64,000 bases of DNA from an uncultured Aliivibrio sp. (GTDB lineage Bacteria > Pseudomonadota > Gammaproteobacteria > Enterobacterales > Vibrionaceae): NCBI RefSeq assembly GCF_946479765.1, contig NZ_CAMLHO010000009.1:1-64000 (forward strand), read 5' to 3'. Shown piece after piece: positions 41,871 through 52,164 of this stretch (within the stretch, counting starts at the first letter, position 1; each line of letters begins with the position of its first letter). Both the position numbers and the translations under genes were made by a program. A model generated the notes under the pieces. That model ran no database searches and was not told the DNA's origin. It saw only the letters and a program-made list of their open reading frames with translations.

Positions 41871-43115
41871 GTGTCCAAACGTCGTGTAGTAGTTACAGGC
41901 ATGGGTATGCTAACACCGGTGGGTAACACTGTTGAAGCATCTTGGAAAGCGCTGTTAGCAGGCCAAAGTGGTATCGTTAATATCGAGCACTTTGATACCA
42001 CTGGTTTTACGACTCGTTTTGCAGGTCTAGTAAAGGACTTTAATGCTGAAGAGTACATGTCTAAAAAAGACGCTCGTAAAATGGATTTATTTATCCAATA
42101 CGGTGTGGCTGCTGGCATTCAGGCATTAGATGACTCGGGTTTTAAAGTAACTGAAGAAAATGCACACCGTATCGGTGCTGCTATTGGTTCAGGTATCGGT
42201 GGCCTTGGCTTAATCGAAGCTGGCTACAAAGCATTTAAAGAAAAAGGCCCTCGTAAGATCAGCCCATTTTTCGTGCCTTCAACTATCGTTAATATGATCG
42301 CTGGTCATATGTCGATCATGCGCGGACTACGTGGTCCTAATATCGCAATTTCAACGGCTTGTACGACAGGTCTTCATAATATTGGTCATGCTGCACGTAT
42401 GATCGCTTATGGTGATGCTGATGCAATGCTAGCGGGTGGTGCTGAAAAAGCATCAACAGAGCTAGGTATGGGCGGTTTCGGTGCAGCTAAAGCACTATCA
42501 ACAAACAACGAAAACCCACAAGCGGCTTCACGTCCTTGGGATAAAAACCGTGATGGTTTTGTTCTTGGTGATGGGGCTGGCATGATGGTTCTTGAAGAAT
42601 ACGAACATGCGAAAGCTCGTGGCGCTAAAATCTACGCTGAATTAGTGGGTTTTGGTATGAGCGGCGATGCTTATCACATGACATCACCAACACCAGATGG
42701 TTCTGGCGGTGCATTAGCGATGGAAGCAGCAATGCGTGACGCTGGTGTAACGGGTGAGCAAATTGGTTATGTGAACGCTCACGGTACTTCAACACCTGCT
42801 GGTGATGTAGCTGAAATTAAAGGCATTAAACGTGCCCTTGGCGAAGCCGGAACCAAACAAGTATTAGTATCATCAACAAAATCAATGACTGGTCACCTAT
42901 TAGGGGCTGCAGGTTCTGTTGAAGCGATCATTACTGCAATGTCGTTGGTTGATCAAATCGTTCCACCAACGATTAACCTTGATGATCCTGAAGAAGGTCT
43001 AGACATTGACCTAGTACCACACACCGCTCGTAAAGTGACAGGTATGGAATATGCTATCTGTAACTCATTCGGTTTTGGCGGTACTAACGGTACGTTAATA
43101 TTTAAGAAAGTGTAA
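41871..43115 (+). CDS. fabF: 3-oxoacyl-ACP synthase II
   Basis: FabF performs elongation condensations and adjusts unsaturated acyl length with temperature. The 414-residue protein has the Cys-His-His triad in [27 protein letters not shown] and [12 protein letters not shown]. It starts with GTG at 41871 ([12 protein letters not shown]), after a CCGGAG site. The base composition and codon bias suggest high expression. Confidence 0.97.
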   Translation: MSKRRVVVTGMGMLTPVGNTVEASWKALLAGQSGIVNIEHFDTTGFTTRFAGLVKDFNAEEYMSKKDARKMDLFIQYGVAAGIQALDDSGFKVTEENAHRIGAAIGSGIGGLGLIEAGYKAFKEKGPRKISPFFVPSTIVNMIAGHMSIMRGLRGPNIAISTACTTGLHNIGHAARMIAYGDADAMLAGGAEKASTELGMGGFGAAKALSTNNENPQAASRPWDKNRDGFVLGDGAGMMVLEEYEHAKARGAKIYAELVGFGMSGDAYHMTSPTPDGSGGALAMEAAMRDAGVTGEQIGYVNAHGTSTPAGDVAEIKGIKRALGEAGTKQVLVSSTKSMTGHLLGAAGSVEAIITAMSLVDQIVPPTINLDDPEEGLDIDLVPHTARKVTGMEYAICNSFGFGGTNGTLIFKKV

Positions 43116-43164
43116 TAACTTGTTTATGAGACTTAATTAGTTTCATTCAGTTAGTTATATTTTG

Positions 43165-43199
43165 AAGGCGGTTTGATATTATATCAAATCGCCTTTTTT
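43165..43199 (+). terminator. Terminator after fabF
   Basis: AAGGCGGTTTGATA pairs with TATCAAATCGCCTT (one mismatch) and is followed by TTTTTT. It separates the fab genes from pabC. Confidence 0.88.
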
Positions 43200-43221
43200 A
43201 TTTATTTATTTTGGAGTATCT

Positions 43222-44031
43222 ATGTATTGGGTCAATGGAGTTGAATCCGAAACATTGCCGATCAATGACCGAAGTTCTCAGTATGGTGATGGCTTCTTTA
43301 CGACCATGAAAGTAGATAATGGTAAGATACAGCTATGGTCTTTGCACTTAGAGCGGTTAATTTCATCTGCTTATTGTTTAGGGATTAGAGCGCCTAATTG
43401 GCAGCATCTTGAAAATCAAGTGTATGCGATTGCTAAAAAGGTAGTTCATGGTGGAATTAAAATTTTAGTCAGCCGAGGAACTGGAGGTCGAGGCTACTCA
43501 CCTGAAGGCTGCGAGAATACTCAGGTTATTGTTTCTGATTTTGACTATCCAGCTCACTATGAACAATGGCAAGAAAAAGGCATAGAACTAGGTGTCTCAA
43601 CGATTAAACTTGGTTTATCATCACCAGCTCTTGCTGGAATGAAACATTTAAACCGGTTAGAGCAAATTTTAATTAAAAAAGACATTTCAAAAACCTCTTA
43701 TTTTGATGCCGTTGTTCTTGACCTTAATAACAAAGTAATAGAAACATCGATAGGTAATATTTTTTGGATTAAGGGTGGTAGAATCTTTACCCCTAAATTG
43801 TCATTTTCTGGTGTTGAAGGTGTGATGAAGAAGCACATTCTGCAACTAGCAAAAGAATTTCAATTAGAGCTAGAGGAAGTAAGTGTCGAGTTATCGGAAT
43901 TAGAGAACGCAGACGAAGTCTTTATTACTAATGCTTTATTTGAAGTTGTACCTGTTAATATGATTGCTCATACAAAGTTCAATCAATATAAGTTTACTCA
44001 TTGGTTTCAGGAGAAATTGTACTCGTGTTAA
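43222..44031 (+). CDS. pabC: Aminodeoxychorismate lyase
   Basis: PabC releases p-aminobenzoate from 4-amino-4-deoxychorismate for folate synthesis. This 269-residue PLP enzyme of the branched-chain aminotransferase fold has the cofactor Lys in LAGMKHLNRLEQILIKK, and NDRSSQYGDGFFTTM at the N-terminus. A TTGGAG site precedes the ATG. Its stop overlaps the start of mltG by 7 bp, the usual pabC-mltG arrangement. Confidence 0.95.
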   Translation: MYWVNGVESETLPINDRSSQYGDGFFTTMKVDNGKIQLWSLHLERLISSAYCLGIRAPNWQHLENQVYAIAKKVVHGGIKILVSRGTGGRGYSPEGCENTQVIVSDFDYPAHYEQWQEKGIELGVSTIKLGLSSPALAGMKHLNRLEQILIKKDISKTSYFDAVVLDLNNKVIETSIGNIFWIKGGRIFTPKLSFSGVEGVMKKHILQLAKEFQLELEEVSVELSELENADEVFITNALFEVVPVNMIAHTKFNQYKFTHWFQEKLYSC

Positions 44032-45035
44032 AGAAATTTTTATTCCTCGTCTTATTGATTGCAATAGGGACAACTGGTTTCGGATTCTGGAGTTACCAGC
44101 AAGCAAATCAATTTACAGAGCAGCAAGTCGCATTGGACAAGGCTCAATTAATTGAAGTAAAACCCGGTACTAGTTATCGTAAATTAGTTCGTCAATTTGA
44201 ACAAAATGGTTGGGTTACAAATACAAAATGGGCACGTTTTACGCACAGATTATCACCTCAATTAACAGAAATAAAAGCGGGGACTTATTGGGTTGAACCA
44301 AACCAATCACTTGCATCTGTTTTGACTCAATTAAAAACAGGTAAAGAGCATCAGTTTTCAATCACGTTTGTTGAAGGCAGTCGTTTTTCTGAGTGGCAAC
44401 AACAATTAGAACAAGCGCCTTATCTAGACCATGAATTAAGTGATCTTTCAGAAAAAGAAATCGCAGATAAACTAGGGATTGAACGCACTAAATTAGAAGG
44501 TTTGTTCTTAGCTGAAACGTATCACTATGCGGCAGGGATGAGTGACTTTGATATTCTAGAACGCTCTCATAATGCATTAATTTCAGTATTAGACACTGAG
44601 TGGGAAACTAAATCAGCAAACTTACCTTTAAAATCATCTTATGATGCGTTGATCTTAGCTTCTATCATTGAAAAAGAGACGGCGATAGATTCAGAAAGAG
44701 AACGAGTCTCTTCTGTATTTGTGAACCGCTTAAAGCGTGGTATGCGTTTGCAAACTGACCCTACCGTTATTTATGGTATGGGGGATAAGTATGATGGCAA
44801 TATTCGTAAAAAAGATTTACGAACACCAACGGCTTATAATACGTATACCATTAATGGCTTACCGCCAACGCCGATAGCAATGGCTGGTCCTGCGTCAATT
44901 AAAGCGGCATTGCATCCAGAAACGAGCAGATACCTTTATTTTGTTGCAGATGGCACTGGCGGTCATAAATTCACTAAATCTTTAGTTGAGCATAACAAAG
45001 CAGTTAGAGCTTACCTAAGAACCTTAAGAAATTAA
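44025..45035 (+). CDS. mltG: Endolytic murein transglycosylase MltG
   Basis: MltG cuts nascent peptidoglycan strands within the chain, setting glycan length. The 336-residue protein has one N-terminal membrane anchor ([20 protein letters not shown]), a LysM-like part and a YceG domain with the catalytic Glu in [18 protein letters not shown]. The GTG at 44025 is chosen: AGGAG lies at 44010-44014, and the start overlaps the pabC stop. A TTG further upstream would leave an unusual leader. tmk follows after 2 bp. Confidence 0.94.
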   Translation: MLKKFLFLVLLIAIGTTGFGFWSYQQANQFTEQQVALDKAQLIEVKPGTSYRKLVRQFEQNGWVTNTKWARFTHRLSPQLTEIKAGTYWVEPNQSLASVLTQLKTGKEHQFSITFVEGSRFSEWQQQLEQAPYLDHELSDLSEKEIADKLGIERTKLEGLFLAETYHYAAGMSDFDILERSHNALISVLDTEWETKSANLPLKSSYDALILASIIEKETAIDSERERVSSVFVNRLKRGMRLQTDPTVIYGMGDKYDGNIRKKDLRTPTAYNTYTINGLPPTPIAMAGPASIKAALHPETSRYLYFVADGTGGHKFTKSLVEHNKAVRAYLRTLRN

Positions 45036-45037
45036 TC

Positions 45038-45670
45038 ATGTCTAAATTTATTGTAATTGAAGGTCTTGAAGGCGCTGGTAAAAGTACCGCGATTAAAAAC
45101 GTATTAGCAACATTAGTTAAGCATGGTATTACTTCACCAGTAACTACTAGAGAGCCAGGTGGAACGCCACTCGCTGAAAAAATGCGCGAGCTTGTAAAAC
45201 AAGGTCACCCTGATGAGCCATTAACTGATATGGCTGAATTATTACTGCTGTACGCTGCACGAGCGCAGTTAGTAGGTAATGTGATTAAGCCAGCATTAGC
45301 AAAAGGTGAGTGGGTGGTTGGTGATCGTCATGATTTATCTTCACAAGCTTACCAAGGTGGTGGTCGTGGTTTTGATCGTGATTTAATGGCGACAATGAGA
45401 AGTACGGTTCTTGGTGATTTTAAACCAGACTTGACTATCTATATGGATATTGATCCTAAGCTTGGTTTACAGCGTGCGTCTGCACGTGGAGAGCTGGATA
45501 GAATAGAGCAAATGAAGCTGGATTTCTTTGAGCGTAGTCGTGAGCGTTATTTAGAATTTGCTAATAGTGATGATTCGATTATTACTATCGATGCAGGGCA
45601 AGATTTGGAAACGGTAACACAATCAATTATTACGGTACTAGAAACGTGGTTAGTGGCTAATGATAACTAA
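45038..45670 (+). CDS. tmk: Thymidylate kinase
   Basis: Tmk phosphorylates dTMP to dTDP. The 210-residue protein has the P-loop [32 protein letters not shown] and the [16 protein letters not shown] block. It begins 2 bp after mltG and overlaps holB by 11 bp, so the two replication genes are coupled. Confidence 0.97.
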   Translation: MSKFIVIEGLEGAGKSTAIKNVLATLVKHGITSPVTTREPGGTPLAEKMRELVKQGHPDEPLTDMAELLLLYAARAQLVGNVIKPALAKGEWVVGDRHDLSSQAYQGGGRGFDRDLMATMRSTVLGDFKPDLTIYMDIDPKLGLQRASARGELDRIEQMKLDFFERSRERYLEFANSDDSIITIDAGQDLETVTQSIITVLETWLVANDN

Positions 45671-46631
45671 ACTGTATCCTTGGCAACAAGGTGTTTGGCA
45701 GCAATGGCAGCAATTGATAGCGAAAGATCGATTGCCTCATGCCATCTTATGCGCAATGCCAGAAGGAACAGGGCGAGATCAACTTGTTCAGTATTTTTCT
45801 AATACATTATTATGTCTAACGCAAGGTACGGAGCCTTGTGGATTTTGTCATAGTTGCGGGTTGGTTGAGTCAGGAAATCATCCCGATTTACATTGGATAA
45901 AACCTGAAGTTGAAGGGAAATCGATCTCTGTTGATCAGATCAGACAATGTAATTTATGGGCATTAGAATCATCACAATTTAATGCCAAACGCATGATCAT
46001 TATTGAGCCTGCCGAAAAAATGACAGAATCAGCGGCAAATGCTCTGTTAAAGACGTTAGAAGCGCCGCCGAAAAATTGTCAATTTGTCTTATTGGCTAGC
46101 TCTCCACATGCGTTGTTACCAACGATTCGAAGTCGTTGCCAGCTTTGGCATCAACCGGAGATTAGTGCTGAGGTTATAGATCAATGGTTAGAAGAGACTG
46201 AAAAACTAAAAGTCAGTAAGCAATCAATTATATTGAATGGATACCGACCATTAGCAGTAAAAAGTTTCTATCAAGACAAGAAACAAGCTGCTCACCAACA
46301 GTTGTTGTCTTATTTTAATACCTGTGTCAGCTCTTCTTTTTGTGATACCGCAGACCTTGTTAAAAGTCTGATTAAATTAGAAGATGAAGGCCTTTGTTGG
46401 CTAAGCTATTTATTATCTGATATTCAAAAGAGACAATCAGGTATCACTGCCGGCTGGGTTCATTGCGATGAAAAAGAGATTATCGAACGTTTAGCGACAG
46501 GTATCCCTGCAAATACTGTCTATAAACAGTATTTGAGTTTGAATGCTTTGCGACAACAATTGAATGCACATTCAGGATTAAATAAAGAATTATTATTAAC
46601 TCAATGGTTATTTGAGTTTATTGGAGAATAA
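45660..46631 (+). CDS. holB: DNA polymerase III delta' subunit
   Basis: HolB is the delta' part of the clamp loader that places the beta clamp on DNA. The 323-residue AAA+ protein has the zinc-binding cluster [16 protein letters not shown] and the SRC motif in IRSRCQLWH, with a degenerate P-loop (PEGTGRD) as expected for delta'. It overlaps tmk by 11 bp, and tatD starts 1 bp after its stop. Confidence 0.95.
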   Translation: MITKLYPWQQGVWQQWQQLIAKDRLPHAILCAMPEGTGRDQLVQYFSNTLLCLTQGTEPCGFCHSCGLVESGNHPDLHWIKPEVEGKSISVDQIRQCNLWALESSQFNAKRMIIIEPAEKMTESAANALLKTLEAPPKNCQFVLLASSPHALLPTIRSRCQLWHQPEISAEVIDQWLEETEKLKVSKQSIILNGYRPLAVKSFYQDKKQAAHQQLLSYFNTCVSSSFCDTADLVKSLIKLEDEGLCWLSYLLSDIQKRQSGITAGWVHCDEKEIIERLATGIPANTVYKQYLSLNALRQQLNAHSGLNKELLLTQWLFEFIGE

Positions 46632-46632
46632 T

Positions 46633-47403
46633 GTGTTAGTTGATACACACTGCCATTTAGACAAATTAAATTACAATGATCTACATACCAATGTTGCCGA
46701 TGTACTTGAAAAAGCAAAACTACGTGGTGTAGAGCAGTTTTTAACGGTTGGCGTAACGTTAGATGCTTTTCCAAATATGATGGAAATCATCAAAGATCAT
46801 CCTGAAGTTCACGCTTCTTGTGGTATCCATCCTTTAGATGTTGACTCTGATTTTGAATTGTCACTTTTTCGCCAATATGCAGCAAACGATCGTGTTATTG
46901 CCATTGGTGAAACAGGATTAGATTATTTTTATCAGCCTGAAAGTGCACCGCGTCAGCGAGATTTATTTGAGCAGCAAGTTGATGTGGCGGTTGAGTATAA
47001 TAAACCACTAATTATACATACACGACAAGCTCGAGAAGATACCTTAGCCATTCTAAAAAATGGTAAAGCAGATAAATGTGGTGGTGTGATCCACTGTTTT
47101 ACCGAAGATTGGGCATTCGCAGAAGCGGCGATGGAGTTGGGGTTCTATATTTCAATTTCAGGCATTGTGACTTTTAATAAAGCCACTGAACTAAAAGATG
47201 TAGTGCGTCGTTTACCTTTAGAGCGTCTTTTGGTTGAGACGGATTCTCCTTATTTGGCTCCGGTTCCGTTCAGAGGAAAAGAGAATCAGCCTGCTTATGT
47301 AAGGGAAGTTGCAGAATATATTGGGCTATTAAAAGGGAAGTCATTCGAAGAAGTTGCTCAAGTAACGACCAATAACTTTAAAAATCTTTTTTTGAACAAA
47401 TAA
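46633..47403 (+). CDS. ycfH: TatD family metal-dependent hydrolase (YcfH)
   Basis: This 256-residue TatD-type TIM-barrel hydrolase is a putative DNase. Metal ligands are visible in VDTHCHLDKL, IGETGLDYF, IIHTRQ, GVIHCFTED and ETDSPYLAPVP. The GTG at 46633 gives MLVDTHCHLD with GGAGAA at 46623-46628. An in-frame TTG at 46612 inside holB is less likely. It ends the pabC-mltG-tmk-holB-ycfH run, the same order as in E. coli. Confidence 0.93.
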   Translation: MLVDTHCHLDKLNYNDLHTNVADVLEKAKLRGVEQFLTVGVTLDAFPNMMEIIKDHPEVHASCGIHPLDVDSDFELSLFRQYAANDRVIAIGETGLDYFYQPESAPRQRDLFEQQVDVAVEYNKPLIIHTRQAREDTLAILKNGKADKCGGVIHCFTEDWAFAEAAMELGFYISISGIVTFNKATELKDVVRRLPLERLLVETDSPYLAPVPFRGKENQPAYVREVAEYIGLLKGKSFEEVAQVTTNNFKNLFLNK

Positions 47404-47431
47404 TTTTATTTAGCGTGAAAAGTAGCCAAAA

Positions 47432-47456
47432 TAGAGGTTTTTACCTCTCTTTTTTT
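47432..47456 (+). terminator. Terminator after ycfH
   Basis: AGAGGT-TTTT-ACCTCT followed by a T run. The stem is short but AT-flanked. Confidence 0.7.
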
Positions 47457-47853
47457 GAATGATTGATTTAAAGCTGTTTTATCGCAAAATTTAAGCAAGC
47501 AAATGATTAATAGTGCGTCTTATTTGAGCTATCTATTTTTGTTGCTAAAAATAACATTTTGTTTTTTAGGGTCAATGCTATTTTTTAAACTAAATCAAAT
47601 GGTTATGGGTAATGTGCATTTTTATTGTTACTTTTACTACGCCTTGCTTTTGTGATCACTGCAGGGTTTTAAAACAATAAATGAAAACATGCTAGAAAGT
47701 GTTTTTACATAGGTCTATATTTAGCGACAGTTTGATTAGGGACATGATTACTTACAATTTGTTGATTACACTTAGGCAAGGGGGATATTGCCGTAATTGA
47801 TAAGGTAAGATAAGACGGTTTCAAATTGTATTTATAAATATTAGGAGCAAAAC
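47457..47853. other. ptsG upstream region
   Basis: About 400 bp of AT-rich sequence without a gene. It must contain the ptsG promoter and probably sites for glucose or cAMP control. The near-palindrome TTGTGATCACT near 47650 recalls a CRP half-site but lacks the N6 spacing. I cannot assign a promoter with confidence. The ribosome site is AGGAGC just before the ATG. Confidence 0.4.
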
Positions 47854-49284
47854 ATGTTTAAACACCTTTTTGCCAATTTACAGAAAGTTGGTAAGGCACT
47901 TATGTTGCCTGTATCAGTTCTTCCTGTAGCTGGTATTCTTTTAGGGGTTGGCGCAGCCAACTTTAGTTTCCTTCCAGAAGTTGTTTCTCACTTAATGGAA
48001 CAAGCTGGTGGTTCAGTATTTGGTCAAATGGCTCTGCTATTTGCTGTTGGTACTGCACTTGGTTTTACAAACAATGATGGTGTTGCTGGTCTAGCCGCTG
48101 TTGTTGGTTACGGCATCATGGTTGCTACACTTAAAGTGATGGCAACAGTAATGGGCGTTGATGGTATCGAGACTGGTGTTCTTGGTGGTATCCTTGCTGG
48201 TGGTGTTGCTGGTTGGGCTTTCAACAAGTTCTACCGTATTCAACTTCCTGAATACCTAGGCTTCTTCGCTGGTAAGCGTGCAGTGCCAATCGTAACGGGT
48301 TTCGTATCGATTGCTCTAGGTCTAGTTCTTTCTGTTATTTGGCCTCCAATCGGTAGCGCAATTGCTGCATTCTCTGATTGGGCGGCAAACCAAAACCCAG
48401 TAATGGCATTTGGTATCTACGGTGTTGTTGAGCGTTCTCTAATTCCTTTTGGTCTGCACCATATCTGGAACGTACCATTCTTCTACGAAGCAGGTTCTTG
48501 TGTGAACAATGCTGGTGAGCAAGTAAACGGTATTATGACTTGTTTCCTGACTGCTGATGACGCATCTCGCGCTGCTGGTAATGGTTTCGGTCAACTGGCT
48601 GGTGGTTACTTATTCAAAATGTTTGGTCTTCCTGCTGCTGCAATTGCAATTGCACATTCAGCAAAACCTGAAAACCGCGCTAAAGTAATGGGTATCATGG
48701 CATCTGCTGCGTTAACTTCATTCCTTACGGGTATCACAGAACCGATTGAATTCGCATTCCTATTTGTTGCTCCTGTTCTTTATGCTATCCACGCAGTACT
48801 TGCTGGTGTTGCATACATGCTAACTAATGCATTAGGTATTGTTCACGGTCACACATTCTCGAATGGTTTCATTGACTTCGTAGTTCAGTCTCCACGTGCA
48901 GAGAACATGCTTCTTCTTGTCGGTATTGGCCTTGTTTACGCGGCTGTTTACTACATCGTGTTCCGCTTTGTAATTAAAGCAATGAACCTTAAGACTCCAG
49001 GTCGTGAAGATGAAGATGATAATGCAGCTCCTGCTGTAACTGGTACTGAACTTGCTGGTGAGTTAGTTGCTGCATTTGGTGGCAAAGAGAACATCACAAA
49101 CCTTGATGCTTGTATCACTCGTCTACGTGTTTCTGTAGCGAACATTGATGCAGTTAATCAAGACAAACTGAAACAACTTGGCGCTGCTGGTGTTGTTGTT
49201 GCAGGTTCTGGTGTTCAAGCTATCTTCGGTACTAAATCGGATAACTTGAAAACAGACATGAATGAATGGATTAGCCATAACTAA
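47854..49284 (+). CDS. ptsG: PTS glucose transporter subunit IIBC
   Basis: PtsG takes up and phosphorylates glucose using phosphate from IIA-Glc. The 476-residue protein has an N-terminal IIC domain of about ten hydrophobic segments (residues about 10-380), with [20 protein letters not shown] and [14 protein letters not shown]-terminal IIB domain follows, with the phosphorylated Cys in [12 protein letters not shown]. No IIA domain is fused, so Crr must supply it. Codon bias is strong, as for rpsA. It is monocistronic. Confidence 0.95.
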   Translation: MFKHLFANLQKVGKALMLPVSVLPVAGILLGVGAANFSFLPEVVSHLMEQAGGSVFGQMALLFAVGTALGFTNNDGVAGLAAVVGYGIMVATLKVMATVMGVDGIETGVLGGILAGGVAGWAFNKFYRIQLPEYLGFFAGKRAVPIVTGFVSIALGLVLSVIWPPIGSAIAAFSDWAANQNPVMAFGIYGVVERSLIPFGLHHIWNVPFFYEAGSCVNNAGEQVNGIMTCFLTADDASRAAGNGFGQLAGGYLFKMFGLPAAAIAIAHSAKPENRAKVMGIMASAALTSFLTGITEPIEFAFLFVAPVLYAIHAVLAGVAYMLTNALGIVHGHTFSNGFIDFVVQSPRAENMLLLVGIGLVYAAVYYIVFRFVIKAMNLKTPGREDEDDNAAPAVTGTELAGELVAAFGGKENITNLDACITRLRVSVANIDAVNQDKLKQLGAAGVVVAGSGVQAIFGTKSDNLKTDMNEWISHN

Positions 49285-49305
49285 TTCTCATTTATTGAAT
49301 GAATG

Positions 49306-49333
49306 AAAAAGGAGACTTTCGAGTCTCCTTTTT
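49306..49333 (+). terminator. Terminator after ptsG
   Basis: AAAAAGGAGACT-TTCG-AGTCTCCTTTTT, with a stable UUCG tetraloop. It may also serve the convergent GST gene. Confidence 0.92.
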
Positions 49334-49366
49334 GTTTTCTAGACTTTAGAAATTAAAAGATGAAGG

Positions 49367-49993
49367 CTACTTTTCAGGAAACGTAATTTCTTGATTTGAT
49401 TCTAACCAAGTAGGGTACTTCGTCATGATTGATTCGAATAACTCTGAATCTATGAATGCGGTTAGCCAATTACGTAGGTTATGATATGAACTTTGGTTAA
49501 ACCAGTTAATATCAACAAATGCAAATTGTCGTATGAAAGGTAAGATAGCAATGTCAGCAAAACTGTATTCGTTGCTAAAAAGCATCGTAGAGTTAGATAA
49601 ATGCTCTTCTAGTTTCTCTATAAACTGCTCGCCTTGTTCTCGATAGTAAGCTTCTGAAAATTCTGGATGACGGTCAGCGTATTTGTATTTATCCAACCAA
49701 CCTTTAAAACTCTCATCATTTTCTTGAATTAATGCATGCATTGCCGGGGTTGTTGATAATAGCAGTTCAGAGCCCTCTAACGCCCATTTCATGATATCTA
49801 AGCTTTCATCTACTACGTGTCCATTTTTTTCAATTAAAACCGGAACAGTACCTTTAGGCGACGCTTGTATCATGGATTCAGGTTTATGTTTCAATATGAT
49901 CTCACGAAGTTGCACAGATTTATTTGAAAGAGCCAGACCAAGTCGTGCACGCATAGCATAAGGGCAACGACGAAATGAATAGAGAGTTGTCAT
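49367..49993 (-). CDS. Glutathione S-transferase family protein
   Basis: This 208-residue protein has an N-terminal thioredoxin-like domain (TTLYSFRRCPYAMRARLGLAL, with a glutaredoxin-like CPYA) and a helical C-terminal domain with FADIAILPFIRQF. The N-terminal Cys suggests redox or lyase chemistry rather than a Tyr/Ser GST. The substrate is unknown. It is a single leftward gene. Confidence 0.88.
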   Translation of the reverse strand: MTTLYSFRRCPYAMRARLGLALSNKSVQLREIILKHKPESMIQASPKGTVPVLIEKNGHVVDESLDIMKWALEGSELLLSTTPAMHALIQENDESFKGWLDKYKYADRHPEFSEAYYREQGEQFIEKLEEHLSNSTMLFSNEYSFADIAILPFIRQFAFVDINWFNQSSYHNLRNWLTAFIDSELFESIMTKYPTWLESNQEITFPEK

Positions 49994-50105
49994 ATTAAGC
50001 CTCCTTGCTTGCTTGATTTATTTATAACAATACTAACCACTAGCATGACAGCGATAAGGCCTCAACCCATGATGAATAACTCAATTAAACAGCTCGTAAG
50101 TAAAG

Positions 50106-50687
50106 CTAGAAGCTGAAACGTAATCCAAGGTTGCCTTGAACTTGGTTAACCCAACTTCCTTCATACCGAATGACGCAGTTGGTTTGTGTTGAGTCTGAAA
50201 CACAAGCGCTGTCAAAGTCACTATCAACAGAAGTGCCTAACCAACGAGCCTCAAGTTGTAGAGCAAGATTATTGGTAAAGTGGTATTGCAAACCAGTAAA
50301 AGCGCCGGCAGAAAAGTTAATGCTTTCATCATTCCAATCAACATCTGTAAAAGTTGCCCCGATACTTAGCCCAAAAAAGGAACTTAATTTAGAGGTTAAT
50401 GGATAATCTAAAGCACTTTGGAAATGCAAATAATCAAAACGTGACTTATTACCAAGTGATTTCACTTCACTACTCTGAGTGCTATAGAATAGGCCAATGC
50501 GACCCGTATCAAAATCTGTCTCTAAAGCAAAGGACAATGAATTATCACTTTTAATTTTAAATGAATCTCCATTTTTGTCTTCAACTTCACCACCAGCGGC
50601 AATGCCTATTGATGGGGTAATATAGAATTGAGCAAAAGCAGGAAGGGGGGCTATTGTAATTAAAGCGAGTAAGGCAATCCGTTTCAT
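50106..50687 (-). CDS. Putative outer-membrane beta-barrel protein
   Basis: This 193-residue protein has a signal peptide (MKRIALLALITIAPLPAFAQ, cleavage after AFA). Alternating strands and a C-terminal Phe (GNLGLRFSF) are typical of small eight-stranded barrels of the OmpX/OmpW-like class. The start at 50687 has an AGGAGTT site at 50691-50697; an ORF extension to 50762 has none. Two cysteines in the DSACVSDSTQTNCV loop may form a disulfide. Function is unknown. Confidence 0.8.
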   Translation of the reverse strand: MKRIALLALITIAPLPAFAQFYITPSIGIAAGGEVEDKNGDSFKIKSDNSLSFALETDFDTGRIGLFYSTQSSEVKSLGNKSRFDYLHFQSALDYPLTSKLSSFFGLSIGATFTDVDWNDESINFSAGAFTGLQYHFTNNLALQLEARWLGTSVDSDFDSACVSDSTQTNCVIRYEGSWVNQVQGNLGLRFSF

Positions 50688-50846
50688 TTTAACTCCTAAT
50701 TTCATGGTTATATTTGTACTCACGTTTAACTTATTATGTAGACATTGTGACATTAATACCAATTTGATGGATTAGTTAATCTGAGATCTTGAAGATACCT
50801 CTAATTACTGTTAAATTTTTGTTATCAACATTAACAAGGAGTCATC

Positions 50847-50936
50847 ATGGACAGTGATTTTAAATTTGCACTTATTACCACTATAGTTGTTTTTTCAGGA
50901 TTGGCATTCTTTGGCAGTTTAGTTTTAATGGCGTGA
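50847..50936 (+). CDS. ynhF: YnhF family small membrane protein
   Basis: This 29-residue reading frame begins MDSDFKFALITTIVVFSG and resembles E. coli YnhF (MSTDLKFSLVTTIIVLG, also 29 residues). The pattern shared is acidic-Lys-Phe, then Thr-Thr-Ile and one hydrophobic helix. An ideal AAGGAG site lies 5 bp before the ATG, and a strong terminator lies 24 bp after the stop, so it looks like a complete one-gene unit. YnhF is a membrane microprotein of unknown function. The assignment is from sequence memory. Confidence 0.82.
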   Translation: MDSDFKFALITTIVVFSGLAFFGSLVLMA

Positions 50937-50960
50937 AATAAAGCAATGGTACATGACATA

Positions 50961-50998
50961 AAAAAAGAGCAATCAGTGAATATTGATTGCTCTTTTTT
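50961..50998. terminator. Bidirectional terminator after ynhF
   Basis: AAAAAAGAGCAATCA and TGATTGCTCTTTTTT form a 15-bp stem. It also ends the leftward gene at 51037. Confidence 0.93.
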
Positions 50999-51036
50999 AG
51001 TTTTGTTGCGGAATAACGTTGTTGCGGAATAAATAG

Positions 51037-51807
51037 TTAAGCTAAAGCTTGAGTCGGTAGATAAGCTTGCCAAGCATTGGTATATAAAGACTGAGATAAG
51101 TCTCTTAACTTTGCAATTCTGGCCTGCTCAAATTGTGTTAATTCTCTTTTATCCATTAGTGCTAGACGCTCTAGGCCTTGAATCTCCTCATAAAGCTTAT
51201 GCTCCGCTCCATTTTTTACTGTCGCAATGTCTTTTAAATGCAATTGTATTTCTGCTACTAATTTTGTTTTCGGTAATTCGACCAATAATTTAATATCTCG
51301 GTAACCTGATTTTGCAGGTTGAGCAAATCGGTTTGATACGCTTAAGACCGTCGTTTCTCTATTGATAGCTTCATAGGCGGTGACCAAATCAGGGATAGAG
51401 TCAGCAATTATCGTGGCTCTTGCCATATCAGTTAATTGGTTAACTTGGCCATTTAATTCTTGTTCAATTTTTACTAATGCTCTTTCTGCGTTTTTTACCC
51501 CCGCAAATTGAGGCTGTGCATTGGATATCAATGCGGTCTCTTTACACACATTTTCTAACTCTCTCTGAGCTTGATGTGCTTTAGAGTTTAAAATATCAAA
51601 ATCGTCATAAGGCTGTTGTGAGAAATGGTTCCAACTTTGAATTGAAAGAAGACCATTTAAGCTATGAAGGACATGTTGGTGATCGATTTCTGATTGATTC
51701 GCTTCTTGAAAATCAGGTTCAATAAATTCAATTAACGAGGAAGCTTGTGCTTGAGGTCGTCCAAAGACAAGAACCATTAAGACGGCGGCACGGGCAAACT
51801 TTTTCAT
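51037..51807 (-). CDS. Exported protein of unknown function
   Basis: This 256-residue protein has a signal peptide (KKFARAAVLMVLVFGRPQAQA) and a mature part that is almost all alpha-helical, Glu/Gln/Lys-rich, with coiled-coil character (AQRELENVCKET, GLERLALMDKRELTQFEQARIAKLRDL). I do not recognise a family. It stands alone, convergent with ynhF and divergent from tyrS. Confidence 0.8.
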   Translation of the reverse strand: MKKFARAAVLMVLVFGRPQAQASSLIEFIEPDFQEANQSEIDHQHVLHSLNGLLSIQSWNHFSQQPYDDFDILNSKAHQAQRELENVCKETALISNAQPQFAGVKNAERALVKIEQELNGQVNQLTDMARATIIADSIPDLVTAYEAINRETTVLSVSNRFAQPAKSGYRDIKLLVELPKTKLVAEIQLHLKDIATVKNGAEHKLYEEIQGLERLALMDKRELTQFEQARIAKLRDLSQSLYTNAWQAYLPTQALA

Positions 51808-52164
51808 TCTTTTTCCTTAGCAAGATAGAAAGAAATAGCAACTAAGTAAATATATCTTAGCAACACCTATTAGATAAATATGGGCCTAGTTAGCAGATTC
51901 AAGGTTTCCAAATTAGTATTGTTTTTGTTTGAGTTAAGTATCACAAAATGACATTTCTTTACGTCAATTCAAGGTTAAAAATTGAACTATTCATAGTGTA
52001 AAATGAAAGCAATTGTAACTAGGGTATTTGATATTAGATAATGACAAAAAATAGAAAGCACTAGTAACTGCCTTTTTACTCACAAACTCTGTTATTTAGC
52101 GGGTAAATGTGTAAAATCGAATCTTCTTTTTTATACCGAAATTTAGAGTACAAGTAGGTTATCT
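51808..52164. other. Intergenic region upstream of tyrS
   Basis: These 357 bp separate the exported-protein gene and tyrS. They are AT-rich and carry several TAAAAT -10-like words (for example 51999-52004 and 52112-52117) without well-spaced -35 partners. No T-box-like or attenuator structure was recognised. Confidence 0.4.

Noticed and set aside
47645-47665. CRP site upstream of ptsG
   Set aside because: TGTGATCACT has adjoining half-sites without the required N6 spacer, so it does not fit the CRP consensus.
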